From Sphingomonas sp. RIT328 (GTDB taxonomy: Bacteria > Pseudomonadota > Alphaproteobacteria > Sphingomonadales > Sphingomonadaceae): DNA of 64,000 nt. The notes beneath the pieces are model-generated. The model did no database searches. It worked only from the letters and a program-made list of their open reading frames with translations, and had not been told where the DNA came from. Made by a program: the position numbers and the translations under genes. Location: positions 1 to 64,000 of the forward strand of contig NZ_JFYV01000034.1 of NCBI RefSeq assembly GCF_000632225.1, in the 5' to 3' direction. Of this stretch, positions 16,018 through 25,161 are shown one piece after another. Numbering within the stretch: the stretch's first letter is position 1; each line of letters starts with the position of its first letter.

Positions 16018-17862
16018 TTACGCCGCCTGCTTCGCCCGGCTGGCGCGCTTGCGCTCGTTCGGGTCGAGGAAGCGCTTGCGCAGGCGGATCGTCTTCGGCG
16101 TGACTTCGACCATCTCGTCGTCGTCGATATAGGCGATCGCCTGTTCCAGCGTCATCTTCTTCGGCGGGGTGAGGCGGATCGCATCGTCCTTGCCGCCGCT
16201 GGCGCGGAAGTTGGTCAGCTGCTTCGCCTTCATCGGATTGACCTCGAGGTCATCCGTCTTGGCGTTCTCGCCGATGATCATGCCCTCGTAGAGCGCCTCG
16301 CCATGGCCGACGAACAGCACGCCGCGATCCTCGAGCGGGCCGAGCGCATAGCCCTGCGCCTCGCCGGCCCCGTTGGAGATCAGCACGCCGTTCTTGCGGC
16401 CTTCGATCGTGCCCTTGTGCGGACCGTATTTCTCGAACAGCCGGTTCATGATGCCAGTGCCGCGCGTGTCCGACAGGAACTCGCCGTGATAGCCGATCAT
16501 GCCGCGCGACGGCGCCGAGAAGGTGATGCGCGTCTTGCCGCCGGTCGACGGACGCATGTCGGTCAGCTCCGCCTTCCGCAGGTTCATCTTCTCGACGACG
16601 GTGCCCGAATGCTCCTCGTCGACGTCGATGATGACGGTCTCATACGGCTCGGTCTTCTTGCCGTTCTCGTCCTCGCCGAACAGCACGCGCGGGCGGCTGA
16701 TGCCGAGCTCGAAGCCCTCGCGGCGCATCGTCTCGATCAGCACGCCGAGCTGAAGCTCGCCACGGCCGGCGACTTCGAAGCTGTCGCGGTCGGCGGCTTC
16801 GGTCACCTTGATCGCGACGTTCGATTCGGCTTCGCGCAGCAGGCGATCGCGGATCATGCGGCTCGTCACCTTGGTGCCCTCGCGACCCGCCATCGGCGAA
16901 TCGTTGACCGCAAAGCGCATCGACAGCGTCGGCGGATCGATCGGCTGCGCGTGCAGCGGTTCGGTGACGGTCGTGTCGGCGATCGTGTTGGCGACGGTGG
17001 CGACGGCGAGGCCGGCGAGGCTGATGATGTCACCCGCCTTGGCTTCCTCGACCGGCACGCGGTCGAGGCCGCGGAACGACAGGATCTTCGACGCGCGGCC
17101 CGTCTCGATGATGTTGCCGTCGTTGTCGAGCGCGTGGATCGGCTGGTTGAGCTTCACCGTGCCCGAATTGACGCGCCCGGTGAGGATGCGGCCGAGGAAA
17201 TTGTCGCGGTCGAGCAGCGTCACCAGGAAGGTGAACGGCACGTCCTCCACTTCCACCTTGGGGGCGGGGACGTGATTGACGATCGTCTCGAACATCGGGA
17301 TCAGCGTGCCTTCGCGCGCGTCCATGTCGGTCGAGGCATAGCCGTTGCGGCCCGAAGCGTAGAGCACCGGGAAGTCGAGCTGCTCGTCATTGGCGTCGAG
17401 CGACACGAACAGGTCGAACACCTCGTCGAGCACTTCCTGGATGCGCGCGTCGGGACGGTCGACCTTGTTGACGACGACGATCGGCTTGAGGCCGAGGGCC
17501 AGCGCCTTGCCGGTGACGAACTTGGTCTGCGGCATCGCGCCTTCCGACGAATCGACCAGCAGGACGACGCCGTCGACCATGCTGAGGATGCGCTCCACCT
17601 CGCCGCCGAAATCGGCGTGGCCGGGCGTGTCGACGATATTGATCCGCACCGTCTCGCCGCCGCCCGGAGGCGCCCAGTCGACCGAGGTCGGCTTGGCGAG
17701 AATGGTGATCCCACGCTCCTTTTCGAGGTCGTTCGAATCCATGGCGCGCTCTTCGACACGCTGGTTGTCGCGGAAGGTGCCGGACTGGCGGAAGAGCTGG
17801 TCGACCAGCGTCGTCTTGCCGTGATCGACGTGCGCGATGATCGCCACGTTGCGGAGGCTCAT
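16018..17862 (-). CDS. typA: GTPase TypA/BipA
   Basis: A 614-aa translational GTPase of the EF-G/LepA group that binds the ribosome and helps 50S assembly and stress adaptation. The G-domain motifs are intact: AHVDHGKTT (P-loop), RGITI, DTPGH, NKVD. The EF-G-like domains II, III and V and the TypA-specific C-terminal domain follow; a Lys/Arg-rich tail closes the protein. The start at 17862 ([18 protein letters not shown]) has CAGGA upstream; the frame extends further but without a ribosome site or family similarity. It stands alone, with its own terminator downstream. Confidence 0.97.
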   Translation of the reverse strand: MSLRNVAIIAHVDHGKTTLVDQLFRQSGTFRDNQRVEERAMDSNDLEKERGITILAKPTSVDWAPPGGGETVRINIVDTPGHADFGGEVERILSMVDGVVLLVDSSEGAMPQTKFVTGKALALGLKPIVVVNKVDRPDARIQEVLDEVFDLFVSLDANDEQLDFPVLYASGRNGYASTDMDAREGTLIPMFETIVNHVPAPKVEVEDVPFTFLVTLLDRDNFLGRILTGRVNSGTVKLNQPIHALDNDGNIIETGRASKILSFRGLDRVPVEEAKAGDIISLAGLAVATVANTIADTTVTEPLHAQPIDPPTLSMRFAVNDSPMAGREGTKVTSRMIRDRLLREAESNVAIKVTEAADRDSFEVAGRGELQLGVLIETMRREGFELGISRPRVLFGEDENGKKTEPYETVIIDVDEEHSGTVVEKMNLRKAELTDMRPSTGGKTRITFSAPSRGMIGYHGEFLSDTRGTGIMNRLFEKYGPHKGTIEGRKNGVLISNGAGEAQGYALGPLEDRGVLFVGHGEALYEGMIIGENAKTDDLEVNPMKAKQLTNFRASGGKDDAIRLTPPKKMTLEQAIAYIDDDEMVEVTPKTIRLRKRFLDPNERKRASRAKQAA

Positions 17863-18059
17863 GGGAATTCCTGAATCAATGGAGCTTGGATTGCGCGCCC
17901 CCATAGACGAAATGTTGCGCCGCGGGAAGGGGAGGCGTTCGGGGCTCCTCCCCGCCCGGCCATTGCACGGCACCGCCTGCGCGTATTACAGCTCCAACAC
18001 ACTTGCCGTCGCGCGCGAACGCGACCATTTTGCGCAAAGCTGGTTGGGAGACGAATGGC

Positions 18060-19268
18060 ATGGCGACGAATCTGGACACGCCCGAACGCGACCTGGTGCT
18101 GACGCCGCCCGATCCGGTGCCGACCGTCGCCGCCGAGCGCGCCGCCGGGCTGGTGCCGATCGACGATGCCAAGAAGACGCAGCTCGAACAGCGCGTCGAC
18201 GCCTTCGTCGCCGATCTCGTCGCCGAGGACGTCAACAGCCCCGAATTCGGCAAGCGCGTCGATGCGATCACCGCGATGGGCGCCAAGGAGATCCGCGAGG
18301 CGGCCGGCCAGTCCAATCGCTTCCTCGACCGGCCGATCCGCGCGATGGACAAGGACAGCGGCGTCGGCGCCGATCTCGCCCAATTGCGCCGCGTCATCGA
18401 AGAGCTCGATCCCGGTCGCAAGGGCGCGCTGTCCGGCCCCAAGAAGATCTTCGGCATCATCCCCTTCGGGTCGAAGATGCGTGATTATTTCGAAAGCTAC
18501 CAATCGTCGCAGACGCATATCAGCGCGATCCTCAAGAACCTCGCCGCCGGCAAGGACGAGCTGCTGATGGACAATGCCGCGATCGATACCGAGCGCGCCA
18601 ATCTGTGGAGCGCGATGGGCCGGCTCGAACAGATGATCCACCTCAGCAAGGCGATGGACGCCAGGCTTGAGGACAAGGCGAACGAGCTCGACGCGACCGA
18701 TCCCGCCAAGGCCAAGGCGATCCGCGAAACCGCGCTCTTCTACACCCGCCAGCGCACGCAGGACCTGCTCACCCAGATGGCGGTGACGGTGCAGGGCTAT
18801 CTCGCGCTCGATCTGGTCAAGAAGAACAACGTCGAGCTGGTCAAGGGCGTCGACCGCGCCTCGACCACCACCGTGTCGGCGCTGCGCACCGCGGTGACCG
18901 TGGCGCAGGCGCTGACCAACCAGAAGCTGGTGCTGGAGAGCATCACCCAGCTCAACACCACCACCGCCAACATCATCGATTCGACCGGCAAGCTGCTGCG
19001 CTCGAACACCGCGGCGATCCACGAACAGGCCGCCGCATCGACCATCCCGCTGGAAACGCTGCAGCGCGCCTTCCAGAACATCTACGACACGATGGATGCG
19101 ATCGACACGTTCAAGCTCAAGGCACTCGATTCGATGAAGACCACCGTCACCACGCTCGGCAACGAGGTCGAGAAGTCGAAAGGCTATATCGCCCGTGCCG
19201 AGGGCGCGAACCAGGCCGCGCTCAAGGGTCCCGGCGCGACCGATACCTTTCGGCTCGAGGCGGTGTAA
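18060..19268 (+). CDS. TelA-family protein (toxic anion resistance family)
   Basis: A 402-aa cytosolic, mostly helical protein of the TelA/KlaA/YceH family, named for tellurite resistance but with unclear biochemical role, often linked to envelope or metal stress. Typical features are the IPFGSKMRDYF segment near residue 140 and long amphipathic helices (for example the LTTTTANIID-like region near 305-320). The ATG at 18060 with GGGAGA ten bases upstream is preferred over one 57 bp earlier. The next gene starts 3 bp after its stop, giving the same TelA plus small membrane partner pair as the YceH/XpaC neighbourhoods of other bacteria. Confidence 0.85.
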   Translation: MATNLDTPERDLVLTPPDPVPTVAAERAAGLVPIDDAKKTQLEQRVDAFVADLVAEDVNSPEFGKRVDAITAMGAKEIREAAGQSNRFLDRPIRAMDKDSGVGADLAQLRRVIEELDPGRKGALSGPKKIFGIIPFGSKMRDYFESYQSSQTHISAILKNLAAGKDELLMDNAAIDTERANLWSAMGRLEQMIHLSKAMDARLEDKANELDATDPAKAKAIRETALFYTRQRTQDLLTQMAVTVQGYLALDLVKKNNVELVKGVDRASTTTVSALRTAVTVAQALTNQKLVLESITQLNTTTANIIDSTGKLLRSNTAAIHEQAAASTIPLETLQRAFQNIYDTMDAIDTFKLKALDSMKTTVTTLGNEVEKSKGYIARAEGANQAALKGPGATDTFRLEAV

Positions 19269-19271
19269 GCG

Positions 19272-20003
19272 ATGACCGAGGTCGACCAGCAGATCGAGCG
19301 CGCCCGCGCGGTGATGGCGCGGATCAGCGAGGATTATCGCGGTCAGGCCGGCGCCGCCTATCGCGCGCACGGCAAGCGGATCAAGCGCCGCGCGACCAGC
19401 GTCGGTCGGCGGCTGGCGCTGATCTGCGCGGTCGATGCGCTGATCCTGATCGCCGCCGCGGTGATCGGCATGATCGTCCCGCTCGGCCTGTTCGGCGCGC
19501 TCGCCGTGCTGCTGCTGATGGCGGCGGTGACGATCGGCATCGCGCTCGCGCCCGTCGCCCGCGCCCCCAGCGAGAAGGTGCTGCGCGAGGCGGACATCAA
19601 GGCGCTGCCCGCCAAGACCGAACGCTGGCTGGAAGCACAGCGCCCCGCTCTGCCCGCCCCGGCGCGCGGGCTGGTCGACCAGATCGGCGTGCGGCTCGAG
19701 ACGCTGTCGCCGCAGCTCGGCCGGCTCGACGGCAAGGAGGAGGCCGCCTATGAGGTGCGCCGGCTGATCGGCGAGCAGCTCCCCGCCTTCGTCAACGATT
19801 ATGCCCGCGTCCCCGAACCACTCCGCCGCGTCGAGCGCAACGGCCGCACGCCGGACGCCGAGCTGATCGCCGGCCTGCAACTGATCGAGCGCGAGATCGC
19901 CGACATGACCGCGCGGCTCGCGCAGAGTGACCTCGACAGCCTGTCGACCCGCGGCCGCTATCTGGAGATCAAATACCGCGACGAGGGGCATGGCGCGGGG
20001 TGA
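19272..20003 (+). CDS. Membrane protein paired with TelA (XpaC-like)
   Basis: A 243-aa protein with a basic N-terminal region, a hydrophobic hairpin of two membrane helices at about residues 47-95, and a long soluble, helical C-terminal part. No catalytic motif is visible. Its position immediately behind the TelA gene (3 bp) and its topology fit the XpaC-type partner often coded beside TelA proteins; that assignment rests on context. Its stop codon abuts the 3' end of the tRNA-Val gene on the other strand. Confidence 0.7.
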   Translation: MTEVDQQIERARAVMARISEDYRGQAGAAYRAHGKRIKRRATSVGRRLALICAVDALILIAAAVIGMIVPLGLFGALAVLLLMAAVTIGIALAPVARAPSEKVLREADIKALPAKTERWLEAQRPALPAPARGLVDQIGVRLETLSPQLGRLDGKEEAAYEVRRLIGEQLPAFVNDYARVPEPLRRVERNGRTPDAELIAGLQLIEREIADMTARLAQSDLDSLSTRGRYLEIKYRDEGHGAG

Positions 20004-20079
20004 TGGTGGGCGATGACGGGCTCGAACCGCCGACATTCTCGGTGTAAACGAGACGCTCTACCAACTGAGCTAATCGCCC
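20004..20079 (-). tRNA. tRNA-Val(UAC)
   Basis: The minus strand folds into a 76-nt cloverleaf: acceptor stem GGGCGAT paired with ATCGCCC, D-loop AGCTCAGTTGGTAGAGC, anticodon stem TCTCG/CGAGA with loop TTTACAC (anticodon UAC, valine), T-arm GGCGG-TTCGAGC-CCGTC, discriminator A and an encoded CCA. It reads GUA and, by wobble, other valine codons. Confidence 0.95.
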
Positions 20080-20148
20080 CCTTTCGGGAGAACCCGCGTC
20101 ATACCGTCATTTTCGGGACGGGCAAGCGGCGGATCGTCTCCCGCCCGA

Positions 20149-20718
20149 TCAATCCGCCAGCGGCGCATCCGGCAGATAGCCGACCTTGCTGATCGCGGTG
20201 CCGTTGGGGTTCTTGCCGGCGCGGTAGAAGGCGCTGACCTTCTGGCGCTGGGCCCAGGTGAGTTCGTCCCAGTCGGCGCGATCGTTGCTGGGGTGGCGCT
20301 GGCCGACCGCCACCCGGTCGGTCGCCCCGGCCTTCGCCGGCGCCGGCCGCGGCCTGGGGCGGCCGATGCCCTTGTCCTTCAGCTCGTCGTCGAACTCTCC
20401 CTCGCCCACCGCCTGTTCGAACATGGTGAGGAATTCGGCGAAGCGATCGACCGGCAGGTGATTAGTCGCGGCGCCGTTGATCTCCAGCACCTCGCCGCCG
20501 ACCTTGACGGTGAAGGCGACGACGTTGTTCTTGATCTGCCACCAGCGGCTGGCGACGCGCGTCTGATCGTCACCGCGGCTGGCGAATTGCTCGCGCGCGC
20601 GGCGGATGCCGTCGAGCACCGGCTTGCGGATCTTGCCGGGATCCTCGACCTGATTGTTGAAGGCATCCGCCAGACCGACATTGTCGATGAAGCCCGCCAA
20701 AGTCCCTTTGATGCCCAT
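20149..20718 (-). CDS. Hypothetical protein, 189 aa
   Basis: I do not recognise the family. The first 110 residues look like a compact domain (VASRWWQIKNNVVAFTVKVG is the most distinctive stretch), followed by a Pro/Arg/Ala-rich linker (about 120-140) and a short C-terminal helical segment containing WDELTWAQRQKVSAFYR. No signal peptide or membrane helix is seen, so it is probably cytosolic. An AGGGAG precedes the ATG. It lies between the tRNA gene and a winged-helix regulator, both on the same strand, with no clear functional link. Confidence 0.7.
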   Translation of the reverse strand: MGIKGTLAGFIDNVGLADAFNNQVEDPGKIRKPVLDGIRRAREQFASRGDDQTRVASRWWQIKNNVVAFTVKVGGEVLEINGAATNHLPVDRFAEFLTMFEQAVGEGEFDDELKDKGIGRPRPRPAPAKAGATDRVAVGQRHPSNDRADWDELTWAQRQKVSAFYRAGKNPNGTAISKVGYLPDAPLAD

Positions 20719-20796
20719 AACGCTCCCTCGTCAGGGAAGGGCGGCTACGCATCAAAACTTACCGATTGGTCAACATTTGCGGCGTGCGGCCGCCCC

Positions 20797-21804
20797 TCAT
20801 CCCATCGCCTCGATCTTGCGCATCGCCAGCATATAGGCGCGCATCGCCTCGCTCGCGCGCGGCGAGAGCGTCATGAAGGCGCGGCGGCGATCGGTCGGAT
20901 CGGGATGGCGGATGAACAGGCCGAGTTCGGTCATCTTGGCGATCCAGCGCAAGGCGGTGGTCGGCGCGACGCCGGCGGCGATGCACAGGCTCGACACGCT
21001 GACCTGTGCGCCCTCCAATTCGGCGGCGAACAGGTCGAGCAGCATGTCCCAGGCCGGGTCCTCGAACAGCGCCTCGCCGCCGAACTGGCCGAAGAACTTG
21101 CTGCGCAGCTGGCGGCACTGGATCAGCCGGCGCACCTCCTGCGCGCGCACCGCGGCGCCGACCGCCGGCTCGCTGCCGTAACTGGCGCGGCGATCGCCGA
21201 GGTCGGCGGGGGTGCCGCTCATCCGCATCACCTCGGCGGCGAAGCGCGAGATGCGCGCCATGCCGTCGGTCAGGCGGCGCAACCGCTCCTCGTCGGTCTC
21301 GCGGATATTGGGCTGGTACGGCTCGCGCTCGGTCTGCACCGCGTCGCGCAGCCGGTCGCGCAGCCGCGGCCGTGCCGGACGCATCGCCGCGACAAGGCTG
21401 GTGACGCGCTGCTGCGGATCAGGATCGCAGAGCAGGTCGGCGGCGGCGCCGAGCAGGTGCCGCGCGATGACGTCGATCTGCACGCCGTCGAAGGCGATCA
21501 CCGCGGCGACGTCATGCTCGGCCAGATGCGCGGCGATCAGCGGCAGCGTCTCGTCGAGCACCGGCGCGGCGAGGCCGCTCGCCTCGACGACGATGACGTG
21601 CCGGCCGGCGAGCAGCGGCAGCGTCGCGGCCACCTGCGCCCAGCCGATCCGCCGCAACAGCCGGCCGCCCGCCTGCGCGACGGCCGTCTCGAACGGGACC
21701 GAAACCGGGGGTTCGGCGATCAGCAGCACCGGGCGCCCTCGATCGACATAGGATCGCGTTCGCTCTTCGGTCTCATCGATTGTGGTAAACGTCGCGGTCC
21801 CCAT
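20797..21804 (-). CDS. MarR-like winged-helix regulator with extra N-terminal domain
   Basis: A 335-aa predicted DNA-binding protein. The C-terminal 110 residues form a MarR-type winged helix: recognition helix region VSSLCIAAGVAPTTALRWIAK and wing with RHPDPTDRRRAFMTLS. The N-terminal 130 residues (RPVLLIAEPP ... HVIVVEASG ... VAAVIAFDG) have alternating hydrophobic strands like a receiver or Rossmann-type fold, but I see no conserved phospho-acceptor. A central helical region joins them. It is encoded next to the pntAB genes, separated by 121 bp, but no link to them is shown. Confidence 0.75.
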   Translation of the reverse strand: MGTATFTTIDETEERTRSYVDRGRPVLLIAEPPVSVPFETAVAQAGGRLLRRIGWAQVAATLPLLAGRHVIVVEASGLAAPVLDETLPLIAAHLAEHDVAAVIAFDGVQIDVIARHLLGAAADLLCDPDPQQRVTSLVAAMRPARPRLRDRLRDAVQTEREPYQPNIRETDEERLRRLTDGMARISRFAAEVMRMSGTPADLGDRRASYGSEPAVGAAVRAQEVRRLIQCRQLRSKFFGQFGGEALFEDPAWDMLLDLFAAELEGAQVSVSSLCIAAGVAPTTALRWIAKMTELGLFIRHPDPTDRRRAFMTLSPRASEAMRAYMLAMRKIEAMG

Positions 21805-21925
21805 GTTCGTAGGATAAGCGGCACGGCAAACGGATCGCGTCTATTCACCTCCATTTCCGGCCCACTCATGGACCTGAAAACATTGGTTCCGACCTTATCA
21901 TCTCCAGAATGGATATACCGCAGAG

Positions 21926-23386
21926 TCAGTCGAGTGATTTAACGATTTCCTCCACCATCTTTTTAGCGTCGGCGAGCAGCATCATGGTATTGTCTCTGTA
22001 GAAAACATCGTTGTCGACGCCGGCATAGCCGACCCCGCCCATCGACCGTTTGATGAACAGGACGGTCTTGGCCTTCTCGACGTCGAGCACCGGCATGCCG
22101 TAGATCGGCGAGCTGCGGTCGGTTTTCGCGGCCGGGTTGGTGACGTCGTTGGCGCCGATGACGAAGGCGACGTCGGTTTGCGCGAATTCGGAGTTGATGT
22201 CCTCCAGCTCGAACACCTCGTCATAGGGAACGTTCGCCTCGGCGAGCAGCACGTTCATATGCCCCGGCATCCGCCCGGCGACCGGGTGGATGGCATATTT
22301 GACGCGGACGCCGTGCGCCTTGAGCTTGTCGGCCATCTCGCGCAGCACGTGCTGCGCTTGCGCCACCGCCATGCCATAGCCGGGCACGATGATGACCTGT
22401 TCGGCCTGGCTCATCAGGAAGGCGGCATCCTCGGCGCTGCCGCGCTTCCACGGCCGGTCGACCTTGACGCCGTCACCGCCGCCGCCGCTCTCCGCGCCGA
22501 ACCCGCCGGCGATGACGCTGACGAAGCTGCGGTTCATCGCCCGGCACATGATGTAGCTGAGGATCGCGCCCGACGATCCGACCAGCGCGCCGGTGATGAT
22601 CATCGCGCTATTGTGCAGCGTGAAGCCCATCGCCGCCGCCGCCCAGCCCGAATAGCTGTTGAGCATGCTGACCACCACCGGCATGTCGGCCCCGCCGATC
22701 GGCACGATCAGCAGGAAGCCGATCGCGAAGGACAGGATGGTGATCGTCCAGAAGATCCACGCGCTCTGATCCTGGGTGAAGGCGACGATCAGCACCAGGA
22801 TCGCGGCGAGCACGCCGAGGTTGATGAGGTGGCGACCGGGCAGCAGGATCGGCTTGCCACCCATGTTGCCGTTGAGCTTGAGGAAGGCGATGACGCTGCC
22901 CGAGAAGGTGATCGCGCCGATCGCGACGCCGAGGCCCATTTCGATCCGGCTGACGGTGTGGATCACCGCGAACGGCTGGCCGATCATCGGGATTACCCGA
23001 TCCGCGATGCCGAAGGCGAGCGGGTTGAGGAAGGCGGCGGCGGCGACGAGGACGGCGGCAAGCCCGACGAGGCTGTGGAACGCCGCGACGAGCTGCGGCA
23101 TCGCCGTCATCGCGATGCGGCGCGCGGTGACGATGCCGATGGCGGCGCCGATACCGATCGCGGCGAGCAATTCGGCGATCGTCGCGCTGTTCAGGCCTCC
23201 GCCGTCTGCCGCTGGCACGTGCGTCACCAGCGTCGTCACCACCGCGATCGTCATGCCGATCATGCCGAAGCGGTTGCCGCGCTGGCTCGACACCGGCGAC
23301 GACAGGCCGCGCAGCGCGAGGATGAAGCACATTCCCGCGATCAGATAGGCGAGTGCCGCCCAAGGATTGCCCGCTACCTGCTCCAT
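21926..23386 (-). CDS. pntB: NAD(P) transhydrogenase subunit beta
   Basis: A 486-aa inner-membrane subunit of proton-translocating transhydrogenase, which uses the proton gradient to reduce NADP+ with NADH. About nine membrane helices occupy residues 8-290, then the NADP(H)-binding domain III with IIVPGYGMAVAQAQH, HPVAGRMPGHMNVLLAEA, FVIGANDVTNPAA and IKRSMGGVGYAG. The ATG at 23386 (GGGGGG upstream) begins MEQVAGNPW. It follows pntA2 in the same operon with a 95-bp gap that carries a repeat pair. Confidence 0.95.
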   Translation of the reverse strand: MEQVAGNPWAALAYLIAGMCFILALRGLSSPVSSQRGNRFGMIGMTIAVVTTLVTHVPAADGGGLNSATIAELLAAIGIGAAIGIVTARRIAMTAMPQLVAAFHSLVGLAAVLVAAAAFLNPLAFGIADRVIPMIGQPFAVIHTVSRIEMGLGVAIGAITFSGSVIAFLKLNGNMGGKPILLPGRHLINLGVLAAILVLIVAFTQDQSAWIFWTITILSFAIGFLLIVPIGGADMPVVVSMLNSYSGWAAAAMGFTLHNSAMIITGALVGSSGAILSYIMCRAMNRSFVSVIAGGFGAESGGGGDGVKVDRPWKRGSAEDAAFLMSQAEQVIIVPGYGMAVAQAQHVLREMADKLKAHGVRVKYAIHPVAGRMPGHMNVLLAEANVPYDEVFELEDINSEFAQTDVAFVIGANDVTNPAAKTDRSSPIYGMPVLDVEKAKTVLFIKRSMGGVGYAGVDNDVFYRDNTMMLLADAKKMVEEIVKSLD

Positions 23387-23398
23387 GTACCCCCCAAC

Positions 23399-23478
23399 CG
23401 TCATCCCGGCGAAGGCCGGGATCCACCACGCCGCGAGCGCTGGTGGATGAATGGACCCCGACCTTGGCCGGGGCGACG
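23399..23478. repeat. Inverted pair of palindromic repeats between pntA2 and pntB
   Basis: One copy reads TCATCCCGGCGAAGGCCGGG with ATCCACCA after it; about 45 bp on, the opposite orientation appears (TGGTGGAT ... GGACCCCGACCTTGGCC with GGGGCGACGA after it). Two head-to-head units make a hairpin-forming element inside the transhydrogenase operon, where it could stabilise or attenuate the transcript. Confidence 0.65.
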
Positions 23479-23481
23479 AAA

Positions 23482-23784
23482 TCAGTGTTTCGAGGCCGCC
23501 GCCGGCCGATCCTTCTTCTTGTACATCGCGAGCATCCGCTGCGTCACCGCGAAGCCGCCGAAGATGTTGACGCTGGCGAGCACCACGGCGAGCAGCCCCA
23601 GCCATTTCGACCCGGCGCTTCCCGCCGCCGCCCCGGCGATCAGCGCCCCGACGATGATCACGCTGGAGATGGCGTTGGTCACCGCCATCAGCGGCGTATG
23701 CAGCGCCGGCGTCACCGACCAGACGACATAATAGCCGACGAAGCAGGCCATCACGAAGATCGACAGGATCGCAACGAAATCCAT
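23482..23784 (-). CDS. pntA2: NAD(P) transhydrogenase subunit alpha part 2 (membrane part)
   Basis: A 100-aa membrane subunit equal to the C-terminal domain of E. coli PntA, with three hydrophobic helices and the conserved ITNA-like turn (here LMAVTNAISSVIIVGAL), ending in a basic tail. As in other alphaproteobacteria the alpha chain is split in two genes. The ribosome site GGGGAGGAATAG before its ATG lies inside a palindromic repeat (23787-23811). Confidence 0.93.
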   Translation of the reverse strand: MDFVAILSIFVMACFVGYYVVWSVTPALHTPLMAVTNAISSVIIVGALIAGAAAGSAGSKWLGLLAVVLASVNIFGGFAVTQRMLAMYKKKDRPAAASKH

Positions 23785-23786
23785 CT

Positions 23787-23811
23787 ATTCCTCCCCGGAA
23801 CGGGGAGGAAT
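23787..23811. repeat. Palindrome ATTCCTCCCC/GGGGAGGAAT overlapping pntA2 ribosome site
   Basis: Perfect 10-bp arms around GGAAC, filling the 29-bp gap between pntA1 and pntA2. Relatives occur at 29469-29490 and as the outer arms of 39103-39233. The arm nearest pntA2 contains GGAGG, three to seven bases from its ATG, so folding would hide the Shine-Dalgarno sequence. Confidence 0.7.
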
Positions 23812-23813
23812 GG

Positions 23814-24935
23814 TCACGACAGCAACCGCGGATGCACTACCCGCCCGCCCTGCGTCAGCCGGATCGCGTCGCCGATCTCCGCGTCGAGCACCGGGCGGCC
23901 GGCGTCCTTGTCCCAGAAGGTCGACAGAAAATTGTAGAGGTTGCGCGCAAACAGCGCCGAAGCGTCGGCGGCGAGGCGCGAGGGGACGTTGCGGTGGCCG
24001 ACGAGGCGGACGCCGTGCCGCTCGAGCACCTGCCCCGCCACCGCGCCCTCGACGTTGCCGCCCTGTTCGACCGCCAGGTCGACGATGACGCTGCCGGCGC
24101 GCATCGTCGCGATCTGCGCGTCGCTGATCAGCCGCGGCGCCGGTCGGCCGGGGATCAGCGCGGTGGTGATGACGATGTCCTGCTTGGCGATATGCGCGGA
24201 GACCAGTTCGGCCTGCGCCGCCTTATAGGCGTCGCTCATCTCGCCGGCATAGCCGCCGCTGCCCTCGCCTGCGATCCCCTCGACCGCGTCGACGAAGATC
24301 GGCTTGGCGCCGAGCGACTGGATCTGCTCGCGCGTCGCGGCGCGCACGTCGGTGGCGGAGACCTGCGCACCGAGTCGCCGCGCGGTGGCGATCGCCTGCA
24401 GGCCGGCGACGCCGACGCCCATCACGAACACCCGCGCCGCCGAAATCGTCCCCGCCGCGGTCATCATCATCGGCAGCGCGCGGTCATATTCGGCCGCGGC
24501 ATCGAGCACCGCCTTGTAGCCGGAAAGGTTGGACTGCGACGACAGGATGTCCATCGCCTGCGCGCGGGTGATGCGCGGCATCAGCTCCATCGCCAGCGCC
24601 TCGACGCCGGCCGCGGCATAGGCATCGACGCGGTCGCGGTGGCCGAACGGGTCGAGCGCGGCGACGATCCACGCCCCCGGCGCCGCGCCCTGCAGGGCGG
24701 CCGGCTCCGGCCCCTGCACGCCCAGCACGATCTGCGCATCCGCGACCACCGCCGAGCGCTCGGCGACGCGCGCCCCCGCGGCGGCATAGGCCGCGTCGGG
24801 ACAGGCCGCGGCATCCCCCGCGCCGCGCTCGACCGCCACCTGCGCGCCGAGGGCGATGAATTTCTTGACGGTTTCAGGGGTCGCCGCGACCCGCCGTTCG
24901 CCGTCTGCTGCTTCCTTGAGGACGGCGATCTTCAT
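23814..24935 (-). CDS. pntA1: NAD(P) transhydrogenase subunit alpha part 1 (NAD-binding)
   Basis: A 373-aa cytosolic NAD(H)-binding domain I subunit, related to alanine dehydrogenase. It has KIAVLKEAADGERRVAATPE at the start, the SNLSGYKAV segment, the Rossmann loop VFVMGVGVAGLQAIATARRLG near 170-190, and TALIPGRPAP. It forms a complex with PntA2 and PntB. It is first of the three pnt genes and begins 8 bp after the stop of a small oxidase-subunit gene, so all four are probably co-transcribed. Confidence 0.94.
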   Translation of the reverse strand: MKIAVLKEAADGERRVAATPETVKKFIALGAQVAVERGAGDAAACPDAAYAAAGARVAERSAVVADAQIVLGVQGPEPAALQGAAPGAWIVAALDPFGHRDRVDAYAAAGVEALAMELMPRITRAQAMDILSSQSNLSGYKAVLDAAAEYDRALPMMMTAAGTISAARVFVMGVGVAGLQAIATARRLGAQVSATDVRAATREQIQSLGAKPIFVDAVEGIAGEGSGGYAGEMSDAYKAAQAELVSAHIAKQDIVITTALIPGRPAPRLISDAQIATMRAGSVIVDLAVEQGGNVEGAVAGQVLERHGVRLVGHRNVPSRLAADASALFARNLYNFLSTFWDKDAGRPVLDAEIGDAIRLTQGGRVVHPRLLS

Positions 24936-24943
24936 GGCGGCGG

Positions 24944-25069
24944 CTATGCGATCAGCCAGATCACCAGCGCGACAATCACCGCACAGGCGATCGCACCCCA
25001 GAACAGCATCTTGGTGACGCTGATATAGGTCGATTCATGCGCCTTGAGGTCGCCATTGCCGGCCATCAT
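24944..25069 (-). CDS. aa3-type cytochrome c oxidase subunit IV (small peptide)
   Basis: A 41-aa gene too short for usual cut-offs. Read on the minus strand it gives MMAGNGDLKAHESTYISVTK followed by one membrane helix ending LVIWLIA. The HESTYxxF/VxK motif before a single transmembrane span is the signature of the alphaproteobacterial aa3 oxidase subunit IV (bacterial COX4 type 2 family). Ribosome site GAGGGATG precedes tandem ATG codons; either can be the start. It leads the pnt operon, 8 bp ahead of pntA1. Confidence 0.85.
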   Translation of the reverse strand: MMAGNGDLKAHESTYISVTKMLFWGAIACAVIVALVIWLIA

Positions 25070-25161
25070 CCATCCCTCATCTGTCATGGCCTGTCCGCCA
25101 TTGTCGACGATACCTGCCCGCAAAGCCGCGCGGCCGTCAAGACGATGCCCTCAATTCGGGT

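Noticed and set aside
16303..17874. 523-codon plus-strand frame
   Set aside because: Antisense shadow of typA; no domain seen.
20004..20079. tRNA-Val gene as integration site of a mobile element
   Set aside because: No integrase, no repeated tRNA 3' end and no change of gene style are seen on either side.
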